Below are positions 1 to 10,200 of a DNA stretch of 64,000 bases, piece by piece. Source of the DNA: Trichomonas vaginalis G3. Taxonomy: Eukaryota; Parabasalia; Trichomonadida; Trichomonadidae. The stretch covers positions 16,306,001 to 16,370,000 of the forward strand of contig NC_067205.1 of the NCBI RefSeq assembly GCF_026262505.1, in the 5' to 3' direction. Both the position numbers and the translations under genes were made by a program. Position 1 is the stretch's first letter. Every line of letters starts with the position of its first letter. The notes under the pieces are model-generated. The model saw only the letters and a program-made list of their open reading frames with translations. It was not told the origin of the DNA and did no database searches.

Positions 1-1019
1 TGTATTACATTATCGAAATTGATAACTTTCTTCTCTGTTGGACTGTTGACATTAGCATTTTGGTTTTCTTTAAGTCTAAGATTTATCATTTTTCTGATTG
101 AAGAAATGTCTACTTTTGGTGGTTTCTCTTTTTCTTCCTTTTTTGGTTGTTCATTAACAATTTTTTCTACTTTTTCTGGATTTTTGTTTTCTTCAACATG
201 TTGTTTTTCTGTTTCTTCTATTTTCTTTTCTTTGTCTTCATCTTCTTCTGCTGGTTCTTCAATATCGTAAACAACTGGTTCTGGAGGTGGAACAATACAT
301 GATGATTGTGACTGCTGTTGAGATGGGAGCTTGGATATTGGACTTCCATGCCTACTATGAGTTCTTTGAGAGAATTCTTGGCTAAAAAGTCTAATTTGCT
401 GTTGTGATTCAGCAGAAGATTGAGACTGGACGATGACTAATGGATTTATCCTGCTTGGTGAATCGAAAGCTGATAATAATACTTGAGAACTAACAGTTTT
501 CTTCGGTGAAATTTGTTGAATCATGAATTGTTTAGGATCTATGAAATGTGTAGAATTTTCCATTGCTACTATCCAATCTGGAGTATAGTATGTGTTCTGA
601 TTTGATAATATGAGCGAAGGATTTCCAATGCAGTAATCTGGCCTTCTACCTGCATCTGTAATCGATCCACCCATTAATACGACTGATCTTGAGAGTTGAG
701 AACGTGTTTTTGTATCAATTGAATTATGAAATGCAACTGATTTATGAATTAGTAATAAATTTTTAATTTTATCTGTAGGTTTTAACTGATATGGATTCAT
801 ACCATGTTCTATTACTGCTCTTAGTCCAATAAATGTTACTGTGGGGACTTTTAGACGGTTCTGGAGGTAAATTTCGTTATCAGATACAATTCTGAGTGAA
901 TTTGAAGAAAGATCTGAACAGACAAATCGAAATTCTTCTCCTAGAGAATCCAAATATTCTTTGATTAAAGATTTCTTTTCCTCCTTTATTGAATTAGAAA
1001 GGAAAACATTCTTTATCAT
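1..1019 (-). CDS. BRCT-domain-like protein, 3' end outside window
   Basis: The reverse strand is open from an ATG at 1019 to the window edge, about 339 codons, and continues beyond it. Residues about 30-75 and 90-170 look like two BRCT-type modules. The second has a central VVLMGGSI stretch followed by TPDWIVAMENS and THFIDPKQF, matching the BRCT pattern of a hydrophobic strand, a Gly-Gly turn and a DWI helix. After residue 190 the chain becomes Ser/Gln-rich and then strongly Glu/Lys-rich, a disordered linker. BRCT pairs usually bind phosphopeptides in DNA-damage or checkpoint proteins; applying that role here is inference. No other gene is seen within 1 kb upstream. A divergent protein of another fold remains possible. 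Confidence 0.5.
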   Translation of the reverse strand, partial: MIKNVFLSNSIKEEKKSLIKEYLDSLGEEFRFVCSDLSSNSLRIVSDNEIYLQNRLKVPTVTFIGLRAVIEHGMNPYQLKPTDKIKNLLLIHKSVAFHNSIDTKTRSQLSRSVVLMGGSITDAGRRPDYCIGNPSLILSNQNTYYTPDWIVAMENSTHFIDPKQFMIQQISPKKTVSSQVLLSAFDSPSRINPLVIVQSQSSAESQQQIRLFSQEFSQRTHSRHGSPISKLPSQQQSQSSCIVPPPEPVVYDIEEPAEEDEDKEKKIEETEKQHVEENKNPEKVEKIVNEQPKKEEKEKPPKVDISSIRKMINLRLKENQNANVNSPTEKKVINFDNVI

Positions 1020-2427
1020 TGAAAATTTGAAAATAATAAACGGGAAAAAAAGTTCCAGGCAAAAATTTAAAATTTTATTATTGACTTTCGATTTAAATTG
1101 AATTTTGTGGTTACTGTATCGAATGTAATATGGGAGAATGTCTATTTCGAAAAAAATAATGTTCCGATCACGACAATAGACATTAAAATGCATAATTCTC
1201 CATCATAGAGTTATTTTAGATCCTTGATCTTTTAGGCGCTACTAAAGCATACTATTTTCAATCTTTTCAATCTCAATCTATTTAGTCCCTTTATGCTTTT
1301 TTATGAGATTAAATAGGAGATCGCAAGACAAATTATGACATTTCTCACTATTTTCACATATAATTAGATAGCCTAATACTAATACTAACGTTTTGTAACT
1401 GTGTTATTGTGTTAATACATAAAAAGTATTATGCTAATTTAATTCTAAAAAAAAATATTGTGTTTATAAGGTAACAATATATTATTTGTGCTATTATATA
1501 CGAAGATATAACAATAACGCTGTTATTTATCCCAAATATATTGAATTTAATATAAAAAAAATTATTAATTATTATTTCTGTTTGTAACGAGGCCTTTAAT
1601 AAATGCATAGTTTAATATGATGATTTACAATAATAAAATGTGATAATTCTCTTAATTTTTTATTATGAAATATTTTGCATATTATTAATATAATAGATGA
1701 TAGAAATTGATTTAAGGAAGTCTATATCTATTCTATGATTAAAATTCGATATAAATCGATTTAAATAGCAAATGCAAAAATTGATTAAGATATTAGGCAA
1801 ATAGCTGTGGTACATCATTTAAATAGTAATGTTTGTGAGGGTGTATATGCGCAATTTGTGAAAAAAAAAGTTTTTTCTCTCATAATACTTTTTATTATTA
1901 TGCTTATTTAATTCTAAAAAAAGATAAGAACTTGAACACTTTCTTTACAATATATTTGCCTCGGCCTAGATGAGTTATGATCTATGCATATATTCATTCA
2001 CTTCAAAATGCAGACTTGAATAATTTTGCCCTCTATCGTCGTGATTGGAACGATTATTTTCGAAATAGACCCAAAGACGAATATTTTTTTTTCGAAATAG
2101 ACATTCTCCCAATGTAATATAAATCTCCAAAATGGTTGCGGAAAAAATGTATATGCTAGCAACAACGGATTGCATTCACCAGGATAGGAACATATTTGTT
2201 CAAATAGATCAAAACTGTTTTTGATGGTCTGAAACGATCAATTCATTCTTCTAATAAGAATTAGTATTATTTTGAAAAAGAACTAAAATTATTTAAATAT
2301 AGAATTCTTTTAAAATTCGCATTAAAGCCATGTGCAGATTCAGTGTGCGAGAAACTCCATGAATCCCAAGTATATGGAGAACACGTATGTTTTTTCCAAA
2401 ATATCGGAAAAAAGAAATGTAAGAATC
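1020..2427. other. intergenic, AT-rich; contains inverted arms and a shared 3' flank
   Basis: No convincing gene. It holds the inverted repeat listed separately. The last part, about 2165-2427, is the 3' flank of the ankyrin gene; it recurs on the other strand downstream of the third ankyrin copy at about 20878-21140. A 66-codon reverse ORF at 1975-2175 overlaps the right inverted arm and resembles nothing I know. Confidence 0.6.
1131..2111. repeat. interrupted inverted repeat, possible MITE remnant
   Basis: A 26-bp stretch beginning TGGGAGAATGTCTATTTCG at 1131-1156 recurs as a perfect reverse complement at 2086-2111. Just inside, a second block matches (GTTCCGATCACGAC near 1161 against the complement of 2029-2052), offset by an extra 25 bases or so in the right arm. 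The roughly 0.9 kb between the arms has no recognisable gene. This is consistent with a decayed non-autonomous transposon, but I could not find a convincing target duplication. Confidence 0.45.
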
Positions 2428-3067
2428 TTATGCAGGAATATTATTTTTTGCCCCATGTGAAATAAGAATTTCGGCTGTTTCTTTCGAATAATTCTTTTCT
2501 GCAATATGAAGAGCTGTTTCTCCATTTTCATCTTTTTCATTGATATTTGCACCATGTGAAATAAGAAGTTCGACAATTTCTTTACTATTATAATATGCTA
2601 CATAATGAAGGGCGGTTTTTCCAGATTGATCTTTTTCATTGATATTTGCACCATGTGAAATAAGAACTTCGGCAGTTTCAATGCTATTATTACGTGCTGC
2701 ATTATGAAGAGCGGTTTGCCCAGATTGATCTTTTTCATTGATATTTGCACCATGTGAAAGAAGAACTTCGGCTGTTTCTTTATAATTATTACATACCGCA
2801 ATATAAAGAGCAGTTTGCCCAGATATATCCTTTTTACTGATATTTGCACCATGTGAAATAATTAGTTCAACTATTTCTTTACTATTATTATTTGCTGCAA
2901 TATGAAGAGCGGCTTTTCCAAATATACCATTTTCATTGATATTCGCACCATGTGAAAGGAAATATTTGCAAAGATATGGAATATTAAACAGAGGTGAACA
3001 AATAAAACAGTTTTTAACATCATTAGTTTGATCGAAATAAACTAAAAATGATTCAAGATTATTATTA

Positions 3068-4371
3068 TAGGGTGTCCAAAGGTGTGTTTAGCACAAACCT
3101 GAATACTGCGAATAGAAATAAACAAGTTACATATATATAAAGTTTATTTAAATATAATCACCATTGGATTCAATCACGCGTTCGCAGCGATCGATCCAGG
3201 CTTGAAAGACACGCTTTAAATCATCATGAGAAAATTGCTCAAATTGCTCTCTTACAAAATTTTCAAGATCATCTGGACTCGCGAATTCGCGTCCTTCAGC
3301 TCTCTTTTTTAGCGTGCCGAATAAATAAAAGTCAGAGGGTGCAATATCAGGTGAATAAATTGGGTTTGGAACAACTTTGACATTGTTTTCCACCAAGTAA
3401 TTCATTACCTTATGACTTTTGTGAACTCTTGAATTATCAAAATGAATTGCAAACTTTTGTTTTTGTTGTTTGGATTTCTCAAACTCATCAGAATTGATAA
3501 TTTGAGTAAGAACATTGTCAATTAGATACTGAGCATTCATCGTATTAGGTTTTTGAAGAATATCAATTGCGATGATGCCATTCACGCCCCAAAAAACCGA
3601 CAACATCATCATTGGTGTGTCAATTTTTTTCTTCGGGAATGTTTGCGGATTTTCATCCTTCGGGATCCACATGATTTTGGCTTCTGTTGCATATTGAAAC
3701 CAAGACTCGTCCCCTGTTACTAAAAAGCGAAACTTCTTGGATTGATACGCACCCAATATAGAGAGGAGCTCTTTCGAAGATTGGACTCTAGATTTTTTTT
3801 GAACTGAATTAAGGTTGTGCGGAACCCAACGTGTATACGCTAGTTTGTAGTTCAAATAATTGTGCAGATAATAACTGACTGTTGTACGTGGTATCTTTGT
3901 CATCTCCTCTATCCTTCTGAGTGATGCTCTTGGGTCTTCATCTAGCGCTTGAAGAATTGCTTTGATTTTTCTTTGATCCGGCGATTTTTTGTCAATTTTT
4001 ATGATGGGCGCCTTTTTGTTCATGAAGTGATACATCCTAACATGATACGTTACAGTGGAATAGCTAGGAGCATCCATACCGAAGCATTTTACCAATGTCT
4101 CGTAGACTTTTTTACAGTCTTTGCATTTTTTTGCAAGAGCGAGGATGTTTTCTTTATGATTCATTAAAAAAATGAAAAAAATCCCACCAAAATTTCCCGC
4201 GAAACCGCCTCTTGTCTCAAAATTCATTTTATATCCCGGCATGGCGCCAAAATACAACATACTCATCATATACATATATTCATATTTTTTATTATATATT
4301 TATAATCAGCATATATCTCCTTTAATAGTCTCATATAGAGCGCTGTGCTAAACGCACCTTTGGACACCCTA
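3068..4371 (-). mobile_element. mariner element 1 (Tc1/mariner), apparently complete
   Basis: The element is 1304 bp. Its 28-bp terminal inverted repeats begin TAGGGTGTCCAAAGGTG and end TTTAGCACA, and differ at one position. It is flanked by TA at 3066-3067 and 4372-4373. It carries one long transposase ORF on the reverse strand. The paralogous ankyrin gene at about 15268-15285 shows the unoccupied site, which fixes both boundaries. The size and end length are like those reported for trichomonad mariners (Tvmar1). The uninterrupted transposase and matched ends suggest recent activity. Confidence 0.95.
3148..4275 (-). CDS. mariner transposase, D,D34D
   Basis: This 375-residue ORF encodes a cut-and-paste transposase. 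The N-terminal third has two helix-turn-helix regions (about residues 40-90 and 100-145), followed by a WVPHNLN motif at 150-156, the mariner linker signature. The catalytic aspartates are visible: D189 in VTGDESWF, D280 in IHFDNSRVH and D315 in IAPSDFYLF. Exactly 34 residues separate the last two, which defines the mariner family. No stop or frameshift interrupts it. Translation may start at 4275 or at an inner Met (residue 17 or 38); the sequence does not decide this. The start region includes GGCGCCATG, the motif also seen near the histone promoter. Confidence 0.93.
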   Translation of the reverse strand: MYMMSMLYFGAMPGYKMNFETRGGFAGNFGGIFFIFLMNHKENILALAKKCKDCKKVYETLVKCFGMDAPSYSTVTYHVRMYHFMNKKAPIIKIDKKSPDQRKIKAILQALDEDPRASLRRIEEMTKIPRTTVSYYLHNYLNYKLAYTRWVPHNLNSVQKKSRVQSSKELLSILGAYQSKKFRFLVTGDESWFQYATEAKIMWIPKDENPQTFPKKKIDTPMMMLSVFWGVNGIIAIDILQKPNTMNAQYLIDNVLTQIINSDEFEKSKQQKQKFAIHFDNSRVHKSHKVMNYLVENNVKVVPNPIYSPDIAPSDFYLFGTLKKRAEGREFASPDDLENFVREQFEQFSHDDLKRVFQAWIDRCERVIESNGDYI

Positions 4372-5158
4372 TATTACAACAATAGTTTAAATTGATATTT
4401 ATATTGAATTCATTCATCAAGAATGTAACAAAGTCAATGTTGTGTGAAGCAATTGCATATATCATGCATTCTCTTTTTGGTTTTTGATGTTTCAAACATT
4501 CACTCATGATATCGGCGTTTCTTCCTAAAAATGAAAGTTGGAGACATGTTTGTGTGATTTCTGAATGAAATTTCGTAATTAATAATTTGAAACAGTCAAC
4601 TGAACCGTAATAACAGCATAATTCAAGTAATGAATATTCTTTTTTAGAGTTAGGATATAAACTACTTTGAAGTTTCTGATTTTTATCAAATTCATCTGTT
4701 TCTGTGAATGTGATGAAAGTTTCTTTGTCATTAAGCATGATTGCTCTGTAAATAGTATTTTCGTTATCAATATCAATATTTTTGAATTTATTTTTGTCGA
4801 AATCATAAGATTTGCATAATTTAATTCCATATTCTTTATAAAATAGGAAGTTAGAAATAGGCTGAACATTGTAGACATCTTGGACATGATAATCGTCAGA
4901 AACGAGCTTGGCAAGGGATAAATATGACTTTGTATACCGATTATTATACGGAATGATATTTAAAATGTCTTGTATAATATTTTGAGGAAGATGTTTCCTC
5001 GAATCAATCAATTCTGTTTTGATCATCTTGTAAATAGAGTTTATTTCTTCTTCTTTGTCAGATTTTAACTGATACAGAGCATTATATGAATCAATGTAGT
5101 ATTTACAGATACTCCGCAATTTGCTGTATTCATCTGGATGAATGTCTTGATCAGACAT

Positions 5159-6020
5159 CAAAAAATTTTAAAATTTTTTTTATTTCCATTTTACAATATC
5201 TTTAGAACAATTCTATTTTATATATGTTGAAAACGATGATCACAAAGATTTCATTTATGAATTATAATTAAAATTACAAGCATATCATGTGATTTTAAGT
5301 CCGATGAGATGAATAAAGTTTAGTGATCTACAGTGTGAAGACATAAACTTACTGCATTCCCTTATGCCAAAATATCAAATTTGAAATAATATAATTTCTT
5401 GCCTCAGGTGGCTACGCTTGCCCTTCATGCAAACATGCCATCTTCGGCAAAATATATATATTGATTATAGAAGTTCATCCGAACTCTCTGAAGTTTTTGG
5501 ATAATTTTATCGTCATTTGTTCGGAAAAGCACATATAATGAATTCCGATTCTTAATGCATTACAATAACCAAGCAATTGTCATTTTGTGAGTTTGGATGA
5601 TAATTAAATAATAAATCTATTGAAAAAAATTGTTTTTTTGCTATTTGGTTGGCGCTTTGTGCCAGCCAAATAGCGGAGAATTCTGATATATGTTAAAATT
5701 TCTGAACGAAAACTATCAAAAATAAGAATCTAATTTATTGTAGAATAAATATCCGCAAAGTCTTCGTAACATCCTTAATTAATAATATACACCTTATCGT
5801 AATTCATATTAATGACAAATAGCATATTGCGTTTTTAAAAACTGAATCGTGGCAAATGGTCTTAAATACACTCTTAAGCAATAACTTTGTAATATCCTAG
5901 TAAAATAACTTCTTATAACCATGGATGATCAAAAATTTAGTTTGCAAAAGATATATTTTTCTGTCTCTTTTTGAAATTTACCACCACTATTTTGAAAAAA
6001 AAATTACATCATTTTGATTC
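5159..6020. other. intergenic region with hairpins
   Basis: No gene is seen. The first 100 bases are the shared 5' flank of the ankyrin family. A weak hairpin lies around 5400-5455 (TTGCCTCAGGTGGC pairing imperfectly with GCCATCTTCGGCAA), and a stronger one at 5640-5674 is listed separately. Confidence 0.6.
5640..5674. repeat. GC-rich hairpin
   Basis: GCTATTTGGTTGGC and GCCAGCCAAATAGC pair at 13 of 14 positions around a 7-base loop. It stands out against very AT-rich flanks. Its role is unknown; it could be a tiny foldback repeat or a transcript-end structure. Confidence 0.6.
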
Positions 6021-6601
6021 ATGCTTGAAAGGCAAATTCGTTCTCTGAACTCGATAGTTATTCCTGATGAACTGAAACAGTATCAACAGATTATAGACTT
6101 AATTTGGAATGACCTGATTGTTGATCAACTAGTCCAATTTTACAAAAATGGCACAATAACTCTTGAGTTCATCAATAATATGTTTTATGTTTTCTTACAA
6201 TATTATAAAACATAAAATTCTTTCAATACATGATTTCTTTGGGTTATCAAGTTGATTTCCGCTATAACTATTTATATATTTTAATTCCTCTTCTTTTTGA
6301 AGCTCTAATAAACAAGAAATATGAATTAGTAAAGTTTCATGTTGAAAAATGAGCTGATGTGAATGCAGTTTTTCCAATTTTCAATTATTTAACAGCGCGT
6401 GAAACATGGACTCCTCTCAGATATGCTGTCCCGCATGATATTATTGAATTTGCAAAATTTTTGTTGGATCATGGTGCTAATAAGGATCAAAAAATTACAT
6501 TTAATGGATGTTTTCATTTCAATGAAAAGTCTGTTATTGAGTATGCAATAAGCGATGAAATGAAAGCATTGATAAGTGATTATAAATATGAGTTAAAATA
6601 A
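6021..6601 (+). pseudogene. decayed DUF3447/ankyrin remnant
   Basis: A 64-codon ORF starting MLERQIRSLNSIVIP is followed, in different frames, by EALINKKYELVKFHVEK and then an ankyrin-like stretch (WTPLRYAVPHDIIEFAKFLLDHGANKDQ) ending at 6601. A TGA stands where the Gly of the GAD motif is expected, and the frame shifts near 6215. The pieces match the order of family members (N-terminal cap, then one or two ankyrin repeats). They are clearly more diverged from copies 1 and 2 than those are from each other, so this is an old relic. Confidence 0.6.
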
Positions 6602-7218
6602 ATTGTATTCATACATTAGAGTTTTACCCATTTTTAGAAAATATAATTTTGAGAAAATATAACAATGCATGCTGTCACTTTTTGAAAATATTAGGTAAAA
6701 TTTGTGATATCTCTTCTTCTAGATAGGCCGAAGTAGCTGTCAAAGAGGAAAAACATCATATTAAACTTCGAAATTTGAATGGATTACAACAAAAAATGAA
6801 TGAAGTACAGAAATTAAAAAAAAATAAATAACAAGTTTATTAGATATCGTACGATGTTTTTGTTGTATATGCTGTGAATAATTGTCTTCTCTTTTCTCAA
6901 AACAAAATGAGATTCAACAATAATACGTACATTTATAACTTCACTGAGAATTTATTTAATCTTTTTATTAGTCTCGTTAATTATGAGTTTCAACTGTGAA
7001 ATTTCTTGGTCTGTAACATAATATCTATAATAACATTTGATGTAATGATATTGCTCACGTAAAAACCACGTACATATAGCTATAACTATCACTTGATGAA
7101 AATTATCTATATCATTTTCTAAATTGAAATTTATATATAAAAAATAAGTAAATGCTGGATCAAGCCTCTCTAGAATCAATTAATAATAGTATTAAAAATA
7201 AGGTGATAAAAAATGTCT
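6602..7218. other. intergenic, nothing recognised
   Basis: AT-rich, 3' side of Sec16. I see no gene, repeat or RNA here. Confidence 0.5.
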
Positions 7219-10200
7219 TTACTGAATATTTGCGTATCTTCCTGTTGCTCTTCTTCTTGCAGCAGGATTTACAGGAGAAATTGGCATACTTGCGTCAGGA
7301 ACTGGAGCCGTTCCTGGTGCAGAACTTGGTGCCTTCTTGATACTGCTCATGGAAGGTGGAGGTGGAGGAGCTGTTGGTTCATTAGTTTCTCCATTTCCGA
7401 AAACGTATCTTCCTAAAACTGGGTCATACCTCATTTGGTTGTCTTGTTTACTGAGATCTACTTCCACAGACTTCTTCTTCCTTCCGAATATTGAAGAGAA
7501 GAAACCTCTTTTCTCTTCTTTCTGTTCCTCTTGTTTCGGCTTTTGTTCTTCCTGCTTTGGTTTAGCTTCTTGTGGCTTCATTTCTTCCTTCTTTGGCTTT
7601 GGTGGTTCTTCATCTTCTTCTTTCTTTGGAGGAGGAGTTTGTTGTTGTGGCTGCATTGGATTAAATACTGGTGTTGAATAGGATATTCCAGAGCCACCCA
7701 TCATTGGATCAGGATTGTAACTGTCGTATCCACCCAGCATTGGATCCATGAAATCATTGCCTGAGCCTTGCATTGGATCATTATATTCATAATCATTACT
7801 TTGCTGTTGTTGTTCTGGTTGAGATTGTTCTGGTTGCTGTTGCTGTTGCTGTTCTTGGTTTTGTTCTTCTGGCTGAGATTGTGTTTGAGAAGGAGCGAAG
7901 AGTTGTGGCTTTGGCTCTTCTTGTTTTGGTTCTTCTGCAGAAGGAGAAGGAGCTGCACCTGGAATGAAGAATCCTTGAGAAGGAACCTTTGCAATTGGTG
8001 CTGGAGCAGGAGTGAATCTCTTTGGCATCATCGGTGGAGGTGCGAAATTGTTGACTGCTGGATGAGATGGTTGTTCTTCATGTGTTTGTTGTTGTGGAGC
8101 ATTGTTTTCTTCTTTCTTTTCTTGTTCCTCTTGTTGAGGTGTTGGAGCAGCTCCTGGGATGTAGAACTTAGAAGCTGATGAAGAAGGAGAGAAAGAAGTT
8201 GGAGGAGTAAATCTCTTAGGCCTCGCTGGAGGTGGAGCGAACTTGTTTGCTGTCATGTCTTGGCTGCCTTGCGGTGAAGAAGCCATTCCTGACTGCGATG
8301 ATGTCTGTGGAACATAGAGATTTGGCATGTTATTGCTCGATGAATGCTCTGATTTGTTCTCTTGTTGTGGTGGTGCATTGACAACTGGAGGACGAGTAAT
8401 AACTGGTGCTGCAGGAGGTGGAGTGAACTGATTGGTTTGTGGCTTTTGCTCTGTTTGTTGCTGTGGAATGAATGGTTTGTTCATCGCAGGAGGTGGAGCA
8501 AACTGATTGTTTTGATTATTTTCTGGTTGTTGTGGTTGCTGAGGAATATATGGTTTGTTCATCGCAGGAGGCGGAGCAAACTGGTTGTTCTGGTTATTTT
8601 CTGGTTGCTGAGGAATAAATGGAGCAGCAACAGGTGGTTTAGCAATTGCTGGAGGAGGAGCGAATTGGTTATTTTGTGGTTGCTGAGGAATGAATGGTTT
8701 AGCAGCTGGTGGAGGTGCAGTAAATTGATTCGCAGGTGGAGGAGTGAACTGATTTGCGGGTGGAGGAGCAAATTTGTTTGCTGGAGGTGGCATTGAGTTT
8801 TGATCCTGTTGAGGTAAGTAAGGAACATTTTGTTGAGGAGGTTTCATCATTGGTGGTGGAGGAGCTGTAGTTTGCTTCATTTCTGGTGCAGGAATGAAAG
8901 CAGTTCTTTGTAATGATTGTGGAGATGTTTGTGGAGAAATTCCTGTCTGTTCAACGAAATCGATTGAAATAGAACTTGGAAGACGGGGAACATTCAACAT
9001 CTGCTCTTCATTTGAGTCATCGCGACGATTGACGAAACTGCTGATGAATGAATCAACTTTAGATGACAACTTCTTTGGCTGTGATGATTTGATGAAGCTG
9101 CTAATCAAACTACCAAAGAACTGCGCAATTGGCTGCAAATCTCTAAGATTATTCTTAGCAATAATTGCACTCAATTTATCGAAATTGTCTTTAGCTCTTT
9201 CAGCAAATCCAAAATCAGCCAAAGCGAGTGTAAATATCACAATGTATTTAAGAAATGCTGGACCTTTCACTCCAGACAACTGTGTCATGATAATTGAAGA
9301 CACATTTGGTTTATCCCATGTAGAACCAATCATAGAGAATGGAGAAGGAGCTGCGTTAACTTCTTCCGAAGCCAATAATCTGCAAACATGAGCTGCACGA
9401 GACATTTTCGCTTGGTCAAGAACATCAGCCATTTGTATCAATGATGTTTGTGCTCCAGGCGTGAAATGTCTCATGATTGTTGCGAGGTTTGATCTCCATG
9501 TATCAGCGTTAATTCCTGCGAATCCGGAAATCGCCAAAAGAATGTTTTGTAGTGGACATGGAGACAAAGAAGTTTCAACAAATTGTTTGATCGTTTCGCG
9601 AAGTGATTCTATATTAAATGATGCAGAAATAACTAACGCGAAATCCCAAAGTTTGTTTTGTTTGCAGTATTCCAATGCTTTTTGTTCTCCTTGTGAAGCA
9701 ATGATATTTTGGAGCTGATCAACTAAAGCAGGATTAATAGAAGGAACATTGTAATTCGTTGGAACATTCGATATTCCTGAATGTGAAAGAATTCCAAGTA
9801 ATTGATATTCTGGGGATTCTTGGATCTTCGCATTCGCTATGAATTGCTGTGAATCAACTTTGTTTTGGTTTCTGTATCTGATACGAATTGTTGACCACAA
9901 TATTGAGTCATCAGCACTTTCGCATTCCATAACTCTTTCGCTGAGGAATTTCTCTCCCGACTGCTTGTCTTGGTCGATGTTGAAATTGAAGCCGTTTATT
10001 TGCTTGATGATTGGATTTGTTGCAAACGCTTCTTTAATGTCTGTGACAGCGAGATTTCCATTCTCAACACAACACATCATTCCTCCAAATCCCATTGCAA
10101 TCAATGGTTTCCTGTGTTTGAAGAATGGCTGTGTCTTACTGAACTGAACAGGTTGTGATGTAGAATGAACAAATTGTGTCAACTGAGAATCAGGCTTTGG

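Larger units (their letters stand above)
2428..5158 (-). pseudogene. DUF3447/ankyrin-repeat protein, copy 1, split by mariner
   Basis: The N-terminal half reads from an ATG at 5158 to the transposon edge at 4372. The C-terminal half reads from 3067 to a TAA at 2428. Counting one copy of the TA duplication, the two halves are in phase and total 475 codons. The N-terminal 200 residues or so are almost identical to copy 2 at 14486. A DUF3447-type segment (NADIMSECLKHQ... DFVTFLMNEF) follows, then about seven ankyrin repeats of the form GADINEKD-xxGxTALHxAA-xNxxKExxELLISHG. I see no other break, so the gene was probably functional until the insertion. Members of this large trichomonad family are presumed protein-binding scaffolds; the partner is unknown. 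The 5' flank (5160-5260) also matches copy 2. Confidence 0.85.

Noticed and set aside
6952-7179. 75-codon reverse ORF beside Sec16
   Set aside because: It needs a TTG start and shows no family features.
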